Shown piece by piece: positions 19,687 through 30,518 of a DNA stretch of 64,000 nucleotides (its first letter is position 1; each line of letters starts with the position of its first letter). Source of the stretch: Haberlea rhodopensis (lineage: Eukaryota > Streptophyta > Magnoliopsida > Lamiales > Gesneriaceae); assembly GCA_907163345.1 (NCBI GenBank), contig CAJQUN010000507.1:186001-250000 (forward strand), read 5' to 3'. Position numbers and translations under genes: made by a program. The notes beneath the pieces were generated by a model. It did not search any database. It was not told the DNA's origin and saw only the letters and a program-made list of their open reading frames with translations.

Positions 19687-21658
19687 TGTGATGCCCCGAA
19701 ATTAATTAATGGTAACTTGGACATTAATTATGTTTATATGATGTATCATGTATTGATAGATTTATGTGTTGGGTATTAAGATGTTAACATGATTAATTGT
19801 GTTAAATTATCAATTATGAGGAAGATATGATTTTAAATGAAGTATAGAGCATTGTTGTAAAGTGCTTTTAAAATACCAAGTTGGGTATTTTATACATCAT
19901 GTTAAGTTTGGGGTATACTTTTTATTAAGTCATTACAACCCCTTTTTAATCCCATACCCATCACTTTAAACCCCCCACTTTACTCTCACCTTTTAAAAAT
20001 CCCCAAATCACTTCCCAACCCCAAACCCTACCCCCCATTTTCGAAACTCACCAAAAGAGGAGGAGGAAAGTCCCACAAAATCCTTATTTGTGTGATCTTT
20101 GCTAGGATTTGGAGCCTACAAGAGGTATGGAACCATTCCTATAAGTTTTATGATGTTTGGTGTTGAAATGGGTTAAGTTTTTGATGATTTATGTGGGTTT
20201 GTTTGGGTATGTGTTGTGTATGGTTGGGGTATGATTTTTGAAGTGTTTTATGTTGGTTTTGGTGGGTTATGATGTTATTGATGTTTTATGGAAGTTTGGT
20301 TTTGGGGTGGTATGTGAAGGAGCTTGAAAAATGAGCATTAATGGCGAAAATTCGATGTACAGCACTCGGCGATCGATCGCCCGTTCTTGGCGATCGATCG
20401 CGAGCGTCCAGTACCAGCCAGAAGCATTTGGCGATCGATCGCCACTTTTGGGCGATCGATCGGCGGGCCTGGCGATCGATCGCGCCAAAGGTGGCGATCG
20501 ATCGCCAAGAAGAAGATTTTGGCCCCTCGTCCAGTGCGATCTCGCGATCGATCGCGCCTGGGTGGCGATCGATCGCGAGCTGAAGAAAAGTGGATTTTTG
20601 ATTTTTTTGTGGGATTTTTGGATATTGGACTATGTTTAGCTTCTAATATCAATTTGTATGGTTGTGTAGAACCATCCCAGGTGCCCACAACATCCAGGAG
20701 ATAAAGCTCTCCAAATTCTCCACTTTTGGGAATTAAGGTACGTAAGAGACGTACGAGCATCGGACGGTAAACCATGCCCTTACATATTATGATGATATTT
20801 AAGATGATGTTTACGATGATGACGTTTAAGATGATGTTATGATGATGATATCTATGATGATATTTATAACGATGATGCTTATGATGATGTTATGATGATG
20901 ATGCTTATGCGATGTTATATGTGGTAAGATGCCACGGGGTAAGACGCCCCACATGGTAAGAGGCCATGCGATGTTATTTGTGGTAAGATGCCACGGGGTA
21001 AGATGCCCCACATGGTAAGAGGCCATGCGAGGTTATTCGTGGTAAGATGCCACGCAATGTTTATGATATGGTAAGACGCCATATGATTGGGTAAGATGCC
21101 CACATGGTAAGATGCCAAGCAATGTTTATAATATGGTAAGACGCCATATGATTGGGTACGATGCCCACGTGGTAAGATGCCACGCAATGATTATGATATG
21201 GTAAGATGCCATACAATGGGGTAAGACGCCCCAATATATGAATAAGAGTCAGGGATAACTAAGGAGGTCGGAGGACGACCAACGACTTTTACTTAACTAA
21301 GATGTTATGCATATGTATGCTTTTATATAATGTTAAGTAAATTTATGAATGCTCATGATGTGTTATCCCTGTAGGTACACTTTTGGACCAAGGGCCTAGG
21401 GTCGGGTTGAGGAAGTGAGCTAAAGGGAGCATGATGAACATAGGATGCAGGATTTTTGATAGTCTCTACTCTAGGAGTAGTGTAAATCTATAGCTTTAAC
21501 ATTCTTTGTTGGGAATGTAATTAAATAGCTTTGAAAACTTTATTTTTGGCCTGTAATCTCCCTAGCTCAAACTACAACCGGAACCCTTAAGAGGTTATAA
21601 ATGCATGTCCTATCCCATTTATGTGTACTATATGAAGTTAAGGTAGGAAGACCCTACA
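19687..21658 (+). repeat. 3' LTR of chromovirus 1
   Basis: 1972 bp, identical by eye to the 5' LTR except G at 20465. It repeats the palindrome cluster (20369-20576) and the 15-hairpin array (20920-21233) unchanged. Confidence 0.95.
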
Positions 21659-21826
21659 AACACTGCCTTGGCCCAAAGTTTCCCGGCTATCCAGTTCCCA
21701 CCAGAGCCACACTTTCAGCCATATCAACCACCACCGCCTGAGTATCCGCCATATCAGCCGTATCAGCCGGAGGAGCCATACTACCCAGTACCCCCGCCGG
21801 AGCATGATGAAGACGACGATCAGTGA
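21659..21826 (+). pseudogene. Putative plant transposon protein, 3' segment
   Basis: Continuation of the frame cut at 12938. It reads a Pro/Tyr/Glu-rich tail (FPPEPHFQPYQPPPPEYPPY, then PEHDEDDDQ) to a TGA at 21824-21826. Removing the chromovirus and one TSD copy keeps the coiled-coil frame open into this tail, which confirms the insertion point. Confidence 0.8.
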
Positions 21827-23200
21827 CGATCGTCGTCGAGGTATGTGTTTTGCTTTTGCGCTTATTGTTTACTGTACATTGAGGGCAATGCACGTACTAA
21901 GTTTTGGGGGGGGGGGGGGGGGGTTACTAATAACTGTTGTTTCTCTTGCTACTTGTCTTGCATGCTTATTCTATCATGAGACTAAATTGTTCCTGAGCAC
22001 ATAATTTTTTTTTTGTGAAAAATGAGTTCATTGTTAAGAAATAATGAATTAGATTTGCAACGGTATTGCATGATGAAAATAATCCCCATCTCAACTAGAG
22101 TCTTGAAGATTTTTGACTTGTTTGTGAATATCTGTGGTTGAGCTAATATTTCAAAATTTAGGAACATCTTGGGCACTTTTGAGTCATGATTGAGTGAAAT
22201 ATATATTGGAAAGTGAAAAATCTATGATTTGTCTTGAGCATCTTAAAGCACTCTAGAACCTAGTTGAGGGCACTTTGAGGCGAAATTTTATAATTATGAA
22301 CTTGACTTGGATGTGATTTAGGCGATCTTTGGAACGTTTGAGCATTTCAAGCCTACCCTGTCTATATTTACCGCTAGTGTCCACTTTTGAGGTTAATTGA
22401 ATAAGAATGGAAATTAACCGCCATTCGACTTTTATTGATGAAACTCATTATATCTACCTTTAATTGAGCCTAAAATTTTTGTTATCTTTACCTTAAGGGA
22501 GTAAAAAGAATTTCATGAGCGAACTATGTTCGGAGATATTATGTTATTCACGAACTATGTTATGGGCTATTACAAGAAAACAATTCAATGCCTATTGAAT
22601 AAGGAAAAAGAAAGGCATAGTAAGAAAACAAAATAGTTACGTGTTGATGAACCATGTGGAGGTCCTACATTGACCCTGTTTCGTAAAATCTAATAAAGCC
22701 CATGGTCATCAAAGTATTGGAAAAGAGGGGAGGGGATTGAAGATGTACTAAAATGAAATTTACCAATTATACTCTCTTCTTTGATTTCCCTACCTTTTCT
22801 TTGCAACCGACACCCAAGGCCTGACATTATAAGCTTAAAAAGACCTTTTGATCCAAGTCTAGAGAATAATTACATTAGTGGAGAAGACCTTGAAAAGTAG
22901 GCTTATGGAATGCTTAATAGTAATCTTGACTTTGAGTTTATTAGTATTATTTGATCCTGAAAATATGTATGAAACTCAAGATTGACAATAACACACGCGC
23001 ACGTTTTGCGATGTATTGCTTGGCTTATGAGAAAACACTTCTTGTTGATTTTTGGATTGACTTATGATTGATGTGTTAGTGGGATTTCTGAGCTTTTACA
23101 TTTGAGTTGCGAAGTTAATTCGTTTAAAGTATTGAGGATGAACTCTGCATTTTGATCTTACTGCTTTCTCGAGGACGATCAAGTCTAAGTTTGGGGGAGT
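21827..23200 (+). mobile_element. LARD-like 3' non-coding internal region
   Basis: About 1.4 kb without a coding frame between the plant-transposon-protein stop and an LTR start. It begins with AAGTTTT and a run of 18 G (21906-21923) and ends with GAGGACGATCAAGTC and AAGTTTGGGGGAGT, a polypurine tract. This layout (frame, G-rich run, long spacer, AAGTTTGGGGGAG, TGATAAG) matches LARD-type plant retroelements as I know them. Confidence 0.7.
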
Positions 23201-24616
23201 TGATAAGGGTGAATATTACGCTTATTTTGCAATGATATGTATTGATTTTCATGTTGATTCCTGGATGATGTTACGCTTTTTGGTATTTATTTGTTTAGTT
23301 TCAGGAATCTATGTCGGAAGTGGAAGAAGTGAGCTATAATGACGAAAACAGACCAAATCGAGGCTAGAAATGAAGAATTTGGAAACTGACATACTCGATC
23401 GATCGGCAGTTGAGCTCGATCAATCGACCGAGGCAGAGAATTTTGCCAACGAGAAGAAGTGATGCTTGATCGATCGGCAGTTGAGCTCGATCGATCGAGC
23501 GTGGCAGAGAAATTCATGGACGAGAAATTAAAGTGCTCGATCGATCGAGATATTATCTCGATCGATTGAGCGACAAAGTTTTCTGGAAAAAAAATACCAT
23601 ATTGAGTTTGGTCCATTGGGAACACTTCCATCCACCTCCTATCCTATATGTATCTGGCTTAGGGCACGAATTTGAGGAGTTCAACACATAGCATACACTA
23701 CATAGCAACCTCTTATCATCATCCAACATCCACACAATTTAAGAGAAAAAATCCTTTGAAGTGCAAGGAAGGAAGCAAGAGAAGAAGCTACGTTGCAACG
23801 CACGGAATTACTCCTTCGTTTATCGTATTTCTAAACTTTATTTGTTTTTAATTTCGAATTCTTGATGTTTATTTGGTTGAGAAACACTTATTCATCTTGT
23901 TATTTTGATTTGAATATGAACTAAGTTTATTTTATCAAGATTATGGAAGCTTGTGTTTGAGTTGGTGATTTGAATATTTTTTTGAGTGGATTGATTCTTT
24001 TGTGCATGATTTATTATTTTAATGCTATCAAGCCTTGCTAACTTTGATTGAATTGTGATAATTATAATTTAGATTGAGAGATTGAATTATAATACGTTAT
24101 AATAAATCATGTTGTATGTTCAAGATTTAGATCGAGAGATTTAATCACATATGTGATAACTTTGGATTGTAAGATTTAAATTTAGTGGTTTTCAAAGAGA
24201 TTTATGCAATATTAAATTGGTGATTAAGTGAACGAAAGTTACTTGTTTCAATTTAATATTAGTTTCAATATAGCTTGAGAAAGTGTATTGAATATTTCAC
24301 GGGAATCCGTCACCTTAAGAATTAATTGGTTAGTAATTATTTTTACAAACGAATCATTGACGATAACACAAGTGAACCGATATCTTGATAAATTTTTCGA
24401 GTGGAATTCCTTCGCATCTTCAAAGGAGTTGATTTAATTTTCAGTTTTTAAGTATTTATTTTGATTAGTTAATTATTCATCTACTTCGTAGGCTAAATAT
24501 AATTTTTCTAATTTTATTTGGTACTTATACGTTAGTCCCTGTAGGTACGACATCCCTTCTTATAAATCATTATATTAAAACTTGACACCGTGCACTTGCG
24601 GTATAAAATCGCTACA
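23201..24616 (+). repeat. 3' LTR of the LARD-like element
   Basis: Opens TGATAAGGGTGAATATTACG straight after the polypurine tract and closes with ATCGCTACA at 24616, 1416 bp. It carries palindrome cluster C (23396-23568) and an A/T-rich remainder. No matching 5' LTR opening is found between 6925 and 11900, so the element's left end is deleted or badly diverged. The right boundary is inferred from the TG...CA rule. Confidence 0.65.
23396..23568. repeat. Cluster C: three phased GATCGATC pairs
   Basis: Sites at about 23396, 23417, 23467, 23488, 23538 and 23559: spacings 21, 50, 21, 50, 21. Two sites have single substitutions (ATCAATC, ATCGATT). The last pair extends to a nearly perfect stem of about 18 bp (GCTCGATCGATCGAGATA with its partner). 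Confidence 0.85.
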
Positions 24617-25440
24617 CTGGATTTAGTTGTTTAAAATAAAACCGATCAATAAGAAATGAAGTCCTTTGATTTTTTAACTTTGAGCACCAGAATCGGGTCA
24701 GACGTCGTATGAATTTATACTGATTTTTCTACGAAAATGGGTCAAGCCGAAAATTTAAGAAAATCGTTAAGGGTCAATATTTAGATGTTGCATTTGATTC
24801 AATGCATTATTTGAACACTTAGTGTTATTTGGAATTTACATGACCAGGTTAATAGATTACGGGGTTGATTTGAGGAGTACTCGGTAGATTAGCTTGGGTT
24901 ATGAGGTACGTAGAAATGAGTTTTATCATGACGTCTGATGAAGACGTGTAATGATATTATTGTATGATTTTACATGTCATTAATTGATTTATATGATTCA
25001 ATTGTCACTATATAATTCTTATGCGACTATATGACATGTTAAGATACATTGTCGTACATGATATGTGAATTACATGATATGTATTGATTTTCACATGAGA
25101 TTACATGACATAATGAGTTGCATATGTCATATGATGCATATATGATTCATGGGCATATCATATTGATCTATCCACTTCTTTGATATCCATGATGATGACT
25201 GAGTTGATTTACTCTGAGTGTCGGGGACGACAAGCACGACGATGACAGGCATTGTAGGTAGCGACTGCAGTCACGCGCGTTGCTACCGGACCTAGACACG
25301 AGGGATGACGAGCACAACACAGGATGATTCTCCTAGCGCAAAGTGTGTTCTGCTCGAGCTGATATTGATTGATGATACCTTCCTCTGGACTCCGATATTG
25401 GTATCTTGAGATTCGATTCTTTATACTCATTTATACATCG
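24617..25440 (+). mobile_element. LTR-like fragment of a decayed gypsy element
   Basis: Non-coding. Wording at 24690-24780 (ATCGGGTCA, GTCGTATGAATT, TTTCTACGAAAA) resembles 8055-8110, and GGTACGT at 24905-24911 is the motif found in other LTRs here. At 25220-25340 there are short repeated GC-rich words (GACGACAAGCACGACGATG). It is probably the displaced continuation of the LTR at 6925-8560. Confidence 0.45.
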
Positions 25441-27715
25441 CATTTATACATGGTATGCATTGCATGATACTTTGTCATTCTTGACATGATTGAGTTGAAG
25501 TTGGGCTTGCCCCAGCTTGGCGAAGGAGTCAGAAAAGGCATTGGTGACAAACTTCTGAAGACTTGTAACCTTGTCGGATAGGTGATTGACATCGCGGTAG
25601 ATATCCCTAAATTGAGAATCAGTGTGACGCCATAGATTACTAATTTCATGACTAGCTTCTCGCTCTTCATGTTTGAGTTTGGCGACTTCACCAGCTAGAG
25701 TAGAAATAACACCGGACAACTGAGCTAGCTGATCAGCAACACTGGAAGGTGCTTCCTCATCATTACCATGATCAGAAAAGTCAAAGAAGTCCTCAGGGGG
25801 ATCATTGGCTAGAGGTTGAACAAGTGAGAAGAGACCAGCTTGGTCAGCAGCATCAGTAGGTATCGTTAGAACAGCAGATACATCAACCACAATCGGATCA
25901 ACCGATGGAGTAACTCCAGTAGATACTTCGGTTGAGGCGACACCGGTCAGATCATTCGTAGTCGAAGCTGGTATGTCTGCACTTGGACAGTATGGTACTA
26001 TCGACCCAACAGATATCTCTATAGTAGAGGGACTTGTACTGGGACAGCTCAATTCTGTTGGGAGTACCAACATGAGTGTCGACAAGTCATTGTTGGCTCT
26101 GGTTGAGGATCCTTGCATATGGAATGCAATGAGGGATACGATCGGAATTGTGGGATATAGTTAGTGTGAGTGACACTAGAATATTGATTGTATCTCTTGG
26201 AGATATTTGGAGCATACTATCATGGAGACAGCTGTCATTGGTCGAGGGTTGATTGTGAAGCAGCCATATTAAGCATTACTGTGTTGGACTGGGTAATGGC
26301 TTTATATTTCGGCGAGACGTACGAGGAGACGTCTCTGGGGGAGATGCTCGAGTATATGGAGTACTATGGTATTAGTACAGAGCATCTTTAGTTTGGGTAT
26401 ACATTGTGTATACAAGTTTTCGATTTGGTAATAGTAGCAAGGATGCACTATTCTAAACCAGTTGTGTATTTTTTATTGGTTGCGGGATATAATTTGGTAT
26501 AAATATATCCAGGTTTTCCGAACGGTGGTTCGAAGTTGGAGGGTCATGGGTTCATGACACTTTTCTTATGAGGAAGGCGGTATTGATATACCTACCTATT
26601 AGGAATCTTTGGAAGATTCGATAAGTCGGTTGTGTGGTGTTGATGTTGGAATCACACCATTGGTCGTTGTCCACCAATCATCATTCTCCACTGTGTGAGC
26701 ATAACTGAGGATTGACAGTTGTATTTGGGACTTTTGGGTATGATTGGTGATACCCGAGTCGATTGCATTGAGTATGCATGTGGTGTTGGTGCTTAGGCAA
26801 GTATACCGGTGTGTGTATACGAATGCCAGCATTTTGGTACTTGTCGAGCATCGGATTAGTATGTTTGGATGAATGAATCTCTGGTGAAAGATTGGAGCAC
26901 CTTGAGATTTGTAATCTCAATGTCACGATATATTCTGAAGAATAATCGTGGGTCCGATTGACTTCCTCCGAGGAGGGATTGTCGTATTTGGGGTCAAGTT
27001 CATTACTGGGTAATTCGATAGCATCTCTATGTTAGGATTGTTGAATCCTAGGGTAAACGAGGAATGGCCAGGATTGGATTTGTTGGGTGTCGTTGTCGAC
27101 ACAATTGGTGAGAGTGCAATCGATTTTTTCTTGCATGCCCTCTATGGAACTTGAGGCATTGTGGAGCCTCGACGGTGTGTTTGGACCAAGATATGATTTC
27201 TTGGAACACACGGATGTAGGCATCTTTGGAGATGTATTTGTGTTGATCGGTGGCCGTGGGTTACCCGATCCGAGTTTCCAATGGTGCAACTACTCCCTCG
27301 ACGGAGATGGATTTGGAGAGCGGAAACCTGGTTCAGTATGTGTATACTGTGGTATACTAGTGGTCTCCGTCGTAACAATGTGTGTTTGACTTCGTAGACT
27401 AAGTGGTGGAGATATCATGGAAGTGATATCTATGTTGGAATAAGGAATGATTCGAGTAGCTAGCAGTTAGAGTTGATTGACTGCTTTTGGGTGGTTAGCA
27501 TCAAGGAATGCTGGCGTCTTTTTAAGATTGTAATGGTTTGAGAGGTTTACTCCATTCCAGAATTGGAGCGAGGTCGCTGTCGTCGCAGTTGGTTTGTCAT
27601 TCATGATGCGCTCATGATCCGACGATGTGAATCCGTTTCGATTGTGTGGTCATGGCAGTATGTGGGGTACGCCTGTGCAAATTTCGAGGACGAAATTTTA
27701 TTAGTGGGGGATAAT
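25441..27715 (+). mobile_element. Internal region of a decayed gypsy-type element
   Basis: Lies directly upstream of an LTR start and ends with a pre-PPT motif (ATTTCGAGGACGAAAT, about 27680) and the purine-rich TTAGTGGGGG. No pol domain is readable. The part at 26410-26535 resembles 32440-32590 by eye (a TAGTAGCAAGGATGCACTAT-like word, then GATATAATTTGG / GATATAGTTGG), so this region and 30519-33926 are probably related non-autonomous internal domains. A 224-codon frame runs antisense at 25444-26118. Confidence 0.5.
25444..26118 (-). CDS. Antisense ORF in retroelement internal region, unknown
   Basis: I do not recognise this protein. It is 224 codons from an ATG at 26118. The first 130 residues are rich in Ser, Thr, Pro, Val and Asp with no repeat or cysteine pattern. 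An acidic patch follows (PPEDFFDFSDHGNDEEAP), then a region from about 135 to 215 with heptad-like spacing (VADQLAQLSGVISTLAGEV, HLSDKVTSLQKFV), probably a coiled coil. No signal peptide or membrane segment is seen. It is antisense to the element and sits between where pol would be and the 3' LTR. Some plant gypsy elements are known to carry additional antisense ORFs at this place. It could instead be a piece of another element inserted in reverse. Coding is supported only by length and composition. Confidence 0.45.
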   Translation of the reverse strand: MQGSSTRANNDLSTLMLVLPTELSCPSTSPSTIEISVGSIVPYCPSADIPASTTNDLTGVASTEVSTGVTPSVDPIVVDVSAVLTIPTDAADQAGLFSLVQPLANDPPEDFFDFSDHGNDEEAPSSVADQLAQLSGVISTLAGEVAKLKHEEREASHEISNLWRHTDSQFRDIYRDVNHLSDKVTSLQKFVTNAFSDSFAKLGQAQLQLNHVKNDKVSCNAYHV

Positions 27716-30518
27716 TGTGATGCCCGGGAATTATTGGTGTAAATCCCAGTGTGGTAATGATCCATAATGGATTTTAATTGTGGAAATTATGAATTAATTA
27801 CGATATTGGGACTCCCGAGGATTTTAAATCTGGTATTTGGGGTCGTTGGATCCAAGGGTTGAGATTGTATTCTCATCGTGGTGTTAAACCTTAGAATTGG
27901 GTTTTTGGTGGGATCTGGGGTCCGGAGTGCTTTGAGTTGGGGCTAGTAATGAAATTGAGATTGAGAGATAATTATTGAACACAAACGATTTTTAATGAGT
28001 CATGATGTATTTGTGGAGGACTTGGGATTTTTGAACCTTGGTACTATATATACCAAGTGGACTCGGTGTTCAGTCATTACACGAACTCTTCCCTCTCTCT
28101 CTCCTCTCTCTCGCACTCAACCCTTTCCCCAACCCTTCCCCTTTTTCTCCTTGGAAGCAAAATCGATGGAGGCTCGTCTTGGGAGCCGGATTTCTCGAAG
28201 ATAAGTTGGTAATCTTCTTCTCCTCACTTTTATCTTCATTTTGATTATGATATTGTGGAGTTTGGTTAAGATTTGTGTTGGGTTTGGAAATTGGGAATTT
28301 TTGGTTAAAATCCAAAGTTGTGTTTTTGGTGTTTTTATTGGTTTTAAATGAAATATTTGAGGTGTTGAAGGAGTAAGGGGTGTTGGTTTTGAGTTGGGTG
28401 TGGAAAATACCATTAAAGCTCGAGTTCGCGATCGATCGGCGCCATCGCGACAAGAGTCTGGAAATTGAAGAAGATGCACAGTGTTGGCGATCGATTGCTA
28501 AGTCTCAGCGATCGATCGCGAGGGGTTTGGCGATCGATCACGGAGACTTGCGATCGATCGCGAGAAGGTTCTGTTTGGTAGCGGGTGCGCGCGATCGATC
28601 GCGACAAAAGCGGCGATCGATCGCGGCTCGAAAGTTTGAGTTTTTTTCAAAACTTTGTTAAAAGTTGGGATTTTGGAAACGGGGTTTAATTAGCTGATTT
28701 TCGGGGGCAATGTCTACATTCCATTGGGAATGCTACACTTTTAAAATGGACTACTCAATCGTATTTTTTGGCTATCACTAAACTTATAAAATGGAATATT
28801 TTGAGTAGTATGCATGCTTCGCCCGGGGTCTCTTGAAATGATTAATCGTCATGGATTGACGATATAGTTGGAGGTTGTGAACGTGCTTGGGCACGTGGTT
28901 GCATGCTTGTAATTAATTGTGAATTATTTATGTGTTAGCACATAATTCATCGGGTCACGGGACTAAGGCAACGTTAGATTCGAACTACGGAATTATAAGG
29001 TACGTGTAATGTAAAAGCATAATCTTATATCTTATTGCAACTGTTGAATGCCTGGTATATTGTAATTGCAATAAATGGATATGTATGGTGGAATATATGG
29101 TGCCGCTACGGAGCGAGCAGCGGTTGGGATGTTGTCGCTACGGAGCGAGCATCGGTTATGATGCCGCCGCTATTGGGCGTGCGAGGTAATGAAACTGTGG
29201 AATTAGTGGTTAGATATATGAAATATCTGTAATCATTATTTAATGATTTGGCACATTGATTATGGTATTGGCAGTTAGGGTACGAATTTAGTTAATCAAT
29301 GAAATGATTAATTGTCTTTTGGGAATTTGATGGTTTCGATTATTTTGAGAACAGGAACAACACGGGGGATTCCACGTTGTAACGATACTATACAGGGAGT
29401 ATCTTTTACATTACAGTTTTATATTCTGTAAATTATGTAATGTGATTATTGGAATGGTGGTATTGGTATGCTCACCCCGTGTGGGGGCTGTCTCTATTGG
29501 GGCAGGTAGAACAGGTACAGTGGTACCTCCGGAGCTGAGATCGAGCATGGATTGGAGGTGCTTCTAGGACCGAAGTACCAGTGCCAGTATTGAGTAAAGT
29601 ACCTTATACATTAAATAAACATTCATTCATTGGGTGCTCGCATGTGAGCAAGTTTATATGTGTATATGGTTTGTATAAAAAGGCAATGGCCTTTCTCTTT
29701 TCATTCATATGTTGCATGCAATTAATGTGAGAAATTGCTAAATGAATTGAGAACATGTTAGTGTATTATAAGGGTGCATGCTATGCAAGTGGACTTGATG
29801 GCTGTTATATTGATATTGTATGATGAGGATATCGTTAATGCCATGTGAGAGGTATGCCCTTGTTGGGCATATGCTTTGGTTGTTATATTGATATTGTATG
29901 ATGATGATATCATTGATGCCATGAGAGGTATGCTCTTGTTGGGCATATGCTTTTGCTGTTATAACGTGTGAGGACGGACACATGATATGTGCTGCTAATA
30001 TGGGACGTGAAGGCTGAGCCACTGGCATATTAAGCTGAGATGCATATCATATTGGTCCCATTATAACAGGATATTGACTGAAATATGTGATGGCATATTG
30101 AGCGTGTATATTATGTTTTGAGGTATGTACATGAGGTATGTACAGGAACAACTAGGAAGGAGTATTACAAATGCATGAAATTACAGGAAATTGTTTATCC
30201 AGTTTTATGAATTATATTGATGTTGAATTGTAAACATCATTTCGATATACTCATGTGTTGTGTGGTTGTTCTGTAGGGACTCATAGCTGGGGAAAGCCGG
30301 GATTGTGAGTCTACCTTCTGCTGCTATGAGTTAAACTGATCGAGATTGGATTTGTGCTATGTAAATGATATACAAGATGTGATGTATATGAATAATATAA
30401 GCGCAAAAGTAGGTGAAAAATCTTGATCAGTGGTGAGAGGATCTTAATCCTGACAAATAAAGAATGTGAATGACTGAATTGAACCTAAAAATGAGGGTTA
30501 AGGTAACGAGGCCCCACA
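27716..30518 (+). repeat. Chimeric LTR: left part of one family, right part of another
   Basis: Opens TGTGATGCCCGGGAATT right after a polypurine tract and closes GAGGCCCCACA before a PBS, 2803 bp. TATATATA is at 28045-28052; palindrome cluster D at 28428-28624; GGTACGT at 28999-29005; CGCTACGGAGCG hairpins at 29103-29150; and a block CACCCCGTGTGGGGGCTGT near 29472 that recurs at 38358. From about 29736 to the end it matches the last part of the LTR at 33927-36261, while the first 2 kb does not match that LTR. It therefore looks like a fusion of two LTRs. Confidence 0.65.
28428..28624. repeat. Cluster D: phased GCGATCGATCGC palindromes
   Basis: Seven sites at 28428, 28487, 28508, 28530, 28550, 28591 and 28613, spacings 59, 21, 22, 20, 41, 22. 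Some have one substitution (GATTG, GATCAC). The inner order of spacings mirrors cluster B, but the sequence between the sites differs. Confidence 0.85.

Larger units (their letters stand above)
12939..21658 (+). mobile_element. Complete young Tekay-like Ty3/gypsy chromovirus
   Basis: An 8720-bp element: 5' LTR 12939-14910, PBS 14915-14926, one polyprotein frame 15114-19628, PPT region 19651-19686, 3' LTR 19687-21658. Both LTRs are 1972 bp, open TGTGATGCCCCG and close GACCCTACA; I find a single difference between them (A at 13717, G at 20465). Flanks are AACAA (12934-12938) and AACAC (21659-21663), a 5-bp TSD with one mismatch. It interrupts the plant-transposon-protein frame. The uninterrupted polyprotein and near-identical LTRs indicate a very recent, possibly active copy. 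Confidence 0.95.
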
